Origin: Bacteriovoracaceae bacterium
GTDB taxonomy: Bacteria; Bdellovibrionota; Bacteriovoracia; Bacteriovoracales; Bacteriovoracaceae
DNA length: 8,382 nt
Reading direction: 5' to 3'
Assembly (NCBI GenBank): GCA_947442115.1
Contig: CANEVK010000110.1
Span: 1-8,382, forward strand
Shown here: piece after piece, positions 6,557 through 8,382 of the stretch
How the letters are laid out: each line of letters starts with the position of its first letter
How positions within the stretch are numbered: position 1 is the stretch's first letter
The notes under the pieces: model-generated
Seen by the model: the letters and a program-made list of their open reading frames with translations, nothing else
Database searches by the model: none
What the model was told of the DNA's origin: nothing
Program-made: the position numbers and the translations under genes

Positions 6557-7409
6557 GACCTCGCCCCTCTTCATCGATTGTAACTATTTCATCCATGGCT
6601 TCACGGTACGCCTGCTGAACTTCCTTAAGAGCAAAATCATTTTTTTGATATCCCCAGGCTTCATACATTTGAAGATCTGCGGGCTGATATGTGTACATGT
6701 GAGTTCTCTGAAGATAACAATCTCCCTCATAGGGGTGATCAGCATAATCAGAGTAGCGATCAACGATTGGGCAGTCTGGGTTGCCTTTCATGAAGAGATC
6801 AGTCCATGCTTTTATAGGAAGTGGGCCATTACTATATTTAATATCCATGACTCTTTCTTTTACGACACCCTCATCCATGACATTAACTAATGGTGCAATA
6901 TGAAACCACCATTCAAAATTGTAGCGCCTGATATAATTCCTCGTAAAAAAGATTAAAATCTTATTGGATCGAAGAGAGTGACGTCTCCACCATTCATAAG
7001 TCCAAACCATGGCCCGATTGAAGCATTGTGACTCTTTATCATAGTACCTGGCTTCTCTAAAATATTTACGAGTGAGGGCCAAAGATTCAATGGTGGTTGG
7101 AACATAATCAAAATTATTAAAGAATAATAATTCTACTTTTGTATTTCGATTTTGAGTTGATTTCATTTCGATTAATTCACGATTTTGATTGAAAGTGAAA
7201 AAGTACTCATGATGGCTTAATTCATTGAGAGCCTTTTTTATCAAAAAATCTTTAGCCTTTCTTGTCTTAATGACAAGTCCAGTGTCTAAGAAAATTAATG
7301 TTTCATTTTCTGGTGGAAGAGGGTAGTCAATTGACGAAATCCTTGCCTTGATCGTCGAATTCCCAAAGACTTGAAGACTCATGCAAAGAAGAAAGATAAA
7401 AGAGAACAT
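6543..7409 (-). CDS. Secreted protein-glutaminase-like (glutamine deamidase) enzyme
   Basis: Protein-glutaminase deamidates glutamine side chains in proteins to glutamate with a Cys-His-Asp triad. The 288-residue protein has a short signal peptide (about 1-16, ending VFG). A region of about 110 residues follows, which could be a propeptide, and then the catalytic block. SQCFNRAMVW carries Cys129, EWWFHIAPLV carries His170, and ERVMDIKYSNGPL carries Asp189. The Cys-His and His-Asp spacings are 41 and 19. I recall 41 and 20 in Chryseobacterium protein-glutaminase, a close match. Cys213 and Cys231 may form a disulfide. AAGGAGGT (7413-7420) stands 1 base before one ATG (7412) and, counted from GGAGG, 4 bases before the next (7409), so I chose 7409. 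The 3' end overlaps the lipoprotein start, giving a two-gene unit. The family is inferred from motifs alone. Confidence 0.8.
   Translation of the reverse strand: MFSFIFLLCMSLQVFGNSTIKARISSIDYPLPPENETLIFLDTGLVIKTRKAKDFLIKKALNELSHHEYFFTFNQNRELIEMKSTQNRNTKVELLFFNNFDYVPTTIESLALTRKYFREARYYDKESQCFNRAMVWTYEWWRRHSLRSNKILIFFTRNYIRRYNFEWWFHIAPLVNVMDEGVVKERVMDIKYSNGPLPIKAWTDLFMKGNPDCPIVDRYSDYADHPYEGDCYLQRTHMYTYQPADLQMYEAWGYQKNDFALKEVQQAYREAMDEIVTIDEEGRGHEIF
6564..6569 (-). promoter_or_regulatory. Ribosome binding site of the lipoprotein gene inside the glutaminase-like gene
   Basis: GAGGGG on the minus strand lies 7 bases before the ATG at 6556 and inside the last codons of the upstream gene. It decides the start at 6556 over the in-frame ATG at 6574 and implies that ribosomes finishing the enzyme can re-initiate on the lipoprotein. 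Confidence 0.7.
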
Positions 7410-7495
7410 CATACCTCCTTAGTCCTTTAACTCTTAGTGGACGAGACATATTCAGAGATTGCGTATCCTCTTGTCACCTAAAGTTTTCCGCAAGC

Positions 7496-7524
7496 CGTAT
7501 ATTTTAAAATTAAGGCAAAGTTAA
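7496..7524 (-). promoter_or_regulatory. Candidate promoter of the glutaminase-lipoprotein unit
   Basis: On the minus strand TTAACT (7519-7524, 4/6) and TATACG (7496-7501, 4/6) are 17 bases apart. The leader would be about 80 bases, long enough for regulation, but I saw no clear hairpin in it. The -35 shares bases with the -35 of the divergent BON-gene promoter. Confidence 0.35.
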
Positions 7525-7549
7525 ATGTTGTAGGGGATATGCTTATGAT
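7521..7549 (+). promoter_or_regulatory. Candidate promoter of the BON-domain gene
   Basis: TTAAAT (7521-7526, 3/6) and TATGAT (7544-7549, 5/6) have a 17-base spacer and are followed by a run of nine T (7551-7559). The predicted start near 7556 gives a leader of about 20 bases. The good -10 and weak -35 would suit an activator-dependent or stress promoter. Confidence 0.4.
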
Positions 7550-7576
7550 ATTTTTTTTTGCTAGATGGAGAGTTGT

Positions 7577-7840
7577 ATGCCAATAAATAATGTCCAGGAT
7601 GAAAATTTAAAAAAAATGGTGCAACAGAAGTTGAAAGAACATCCCATGTTGAAAAAGTATAATATTTTTATCCAGGTGATGAGTCAGCAAGTAATTTTAT
7701 TTGGAGTCGTTGATGATTTAGCGATTAAGTGGCTGGTCGAAGATATTGTCGCAGATCTTATGGGCGTCCTTTCCATTAATAACAGGATTGAGCTTCGAAA
7801 ATCAAATCATGCTGAATCTCATTCATTCTATGTCGAGTAA
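7577..7840 (+). CDS. Small single BON-domain protein
   Basis: The 87-residue protein is nearly all one BON domain (OsmY/nodulation type, thought to bind lipid membranes or other ligands). It opens with KLKEHPMLKKYNIFIQV (18-34), continues with VILFGVVDD (39-47), which has the conserved Gly after the second strand, and closes with LMGVLSINNRIEL (61-73). No signal peptide is visible, unlike OsmY, so the product probably stays in the cytoplasm or lacks the usual export route. The start at 7577 is chosen because GGAG (7567-7570) lies 6 bases upstream; a frame from 7565 would place that site inside the gene. The last 13 bases overlap the opposing nucleotidyltransferase gene. Confidence 0.82.
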   Translation: MPINNVQDENLKKMVQQKLKEHPMLKKYNIFIQVMSQQVILFGVVDDLAIKWLVEDIVADLMGVLSINNRIELRKSNHAESHSFYVE

Positions 7841-8382
7841 GAGAAATCCCTTTCCTGAGTTATTAAACCTGGCGCATAAATATTTTTGTATAATTCATAG
7901 ATCACATCCTGGGGAACCCCAATATCAATTGAATGAGCGTAAATGAGAAGAGAGAGAAGTCTGCGAGGTGCATACCGGGATCTTATTAAAAGGTAGGTCC
8001 AGTCAATTTGTCCCTCTTTGAGTACAGAAAGCGCATCATACCAATGGTGGGATGCCTTCTCTCGATTCGCCGCTACTTTTATCATTAAAAAGTCCTCTGG
8101 GGAAATCGTTTGTATCTTCCTTCCCCAATACGAAAGCTTTCGAGCGTGGCTTTTTACCTCATCATCGATGAAAATATCCCCACATGATTTAAAGATAAAA
8201 TCCACAAGAACTTCATTTTTCCAAGCCTTGTAAATCCATTGCGGATCTCTTCGCTCAGTTTCAAAATTATATTTTTCTAAAACTTCTAAAGTGTACTCAG
8301 CATCTCTCGGATGGATAAGAAAATCAATATCATGTGTCTCTCGGGGGCGCCCAAGCTGAAAACCGGCAAGACCCCCAAAAAG
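7828..8382 (-). CDS. Nucleotidyltransferase-fold protein (minimal NTase/AbiEii-like), N-terminus outside window
   Basis: Reading leftwards from the right edge, an open frame of 184 residues ends at 7828. It begins inside the nucleotidyltransferase core: GGLAGFQLGRPRETHDIDFL contains the GG and the paired Asp residues (D18 and D20 of the visible part). VDFIF supplies a likely third metal-binding Asp (D61). SPEDFLMIKVAANREKASHHWYDALSVL is the helical region that follows the core in many such proteins. The true start lies upstream of the window, since the GG motif normally comes after only a few dozen residues. A GTG at 8205 is an internal codon, not a start. Relatives range from AbiEii-type toxins to proteins of unknown role; with neither a partner antitoxin nor a substrate visible I assign none. 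Confidence 0.8.
   Translation of the reverse strand, partial: LFGGLAGFQLGRPRETHDIDFLIHPRDAEYTLEVLEKYNFETERRDPQWIYKAWKNEVLVDFIFKSCGDIFIDDEVKSHARKLSYWGRKIQTISPEDFLMIKVAANREKASHHWYDALSVLKEGQIDWTYLLIRSRYAPRRLLSLLIYAHSIDIGVPQDVIYELYKNIYAPGLITQERDFSYST

Noticed and set aside
7828..8205. A 125-residue gene starting at GTG 8205.
   Set aside because: The frame continues upstream without a stop to the window edge and encodes the conserved nucleotidyltransferase motifs, so the GTG is an internal codon.

Overview
The window is a gene-dense, AT-rich bacterial chromosomal segment. It carries nine or ten protein genes and has no RNA gene, insertion sequence, CRISPR array or gap over 300 bases. The mix suggests a Gram-negative bacterium that secretes enzymes. 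The genes include a eukaryote-type NADP isocitrate dehydrogenase, an exported protein-glutaminase-like enzyme, a lipoprotein, an EgtB-family protein and a minimal nucleotidyltransferase. From remembered family distributions a Bdellovibrio/Bacteriovorax-like lineage is plausible, but this is inference and no marker gene is present to prove it.

Layout: positions 1-2761 are all minus strand. A Ppx/GppA phosphatase runs off the left edge (1-843). Upstream of it lie icd (887-2113), with a strong intrinsic terminator squeezed between the two, and a universal stress protein (2294-2761). A 166-base divergent spacer separates these from a plus-strand pair, a four-helix DUF4383-like membrane protein (2928-3401) and an EgtB-like protein (3410-4702), only 8 bases apart and probably translationally coupled. 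A minus-strand block follows: a PAP2-superfamily phosphatase with its own promoter (4699-5616), and an overlapping two-gene unit of a protein-glutaminase-like secreted enzyme (6543-7409) and a lipoprotein (5699-6556). A second divergent spacer leads to a small BON-domain protein on plus (7577-7840). Its 3' end overlaps a nucleotidyltransferase gene on minus (7828-8382), which runs off the right edge.

Three proteins keep a recognisable fold but lack residues normally essential in it. The EgtB-like protein has lost two of three iron-ligand histidines. The PAP2 protein lacks both phosphate-binding arginines. The lipoprotein ends like a Cu/Zn superoxide dismutase but lacks the copper histidine there.

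The best candidate for an undescribed system is the glutaminase-lipoprotein pair. A Cys-His-Asp secreted deamidase is translationally coupled to a calcium-loop lipoprotein, which suggests an exported protein-modifying enzyme with a surface-anchored partner. The second candidate is the iron-ligand-less EgtB homologue next to a DUF4383 membrane protein, with no egtD in the window.
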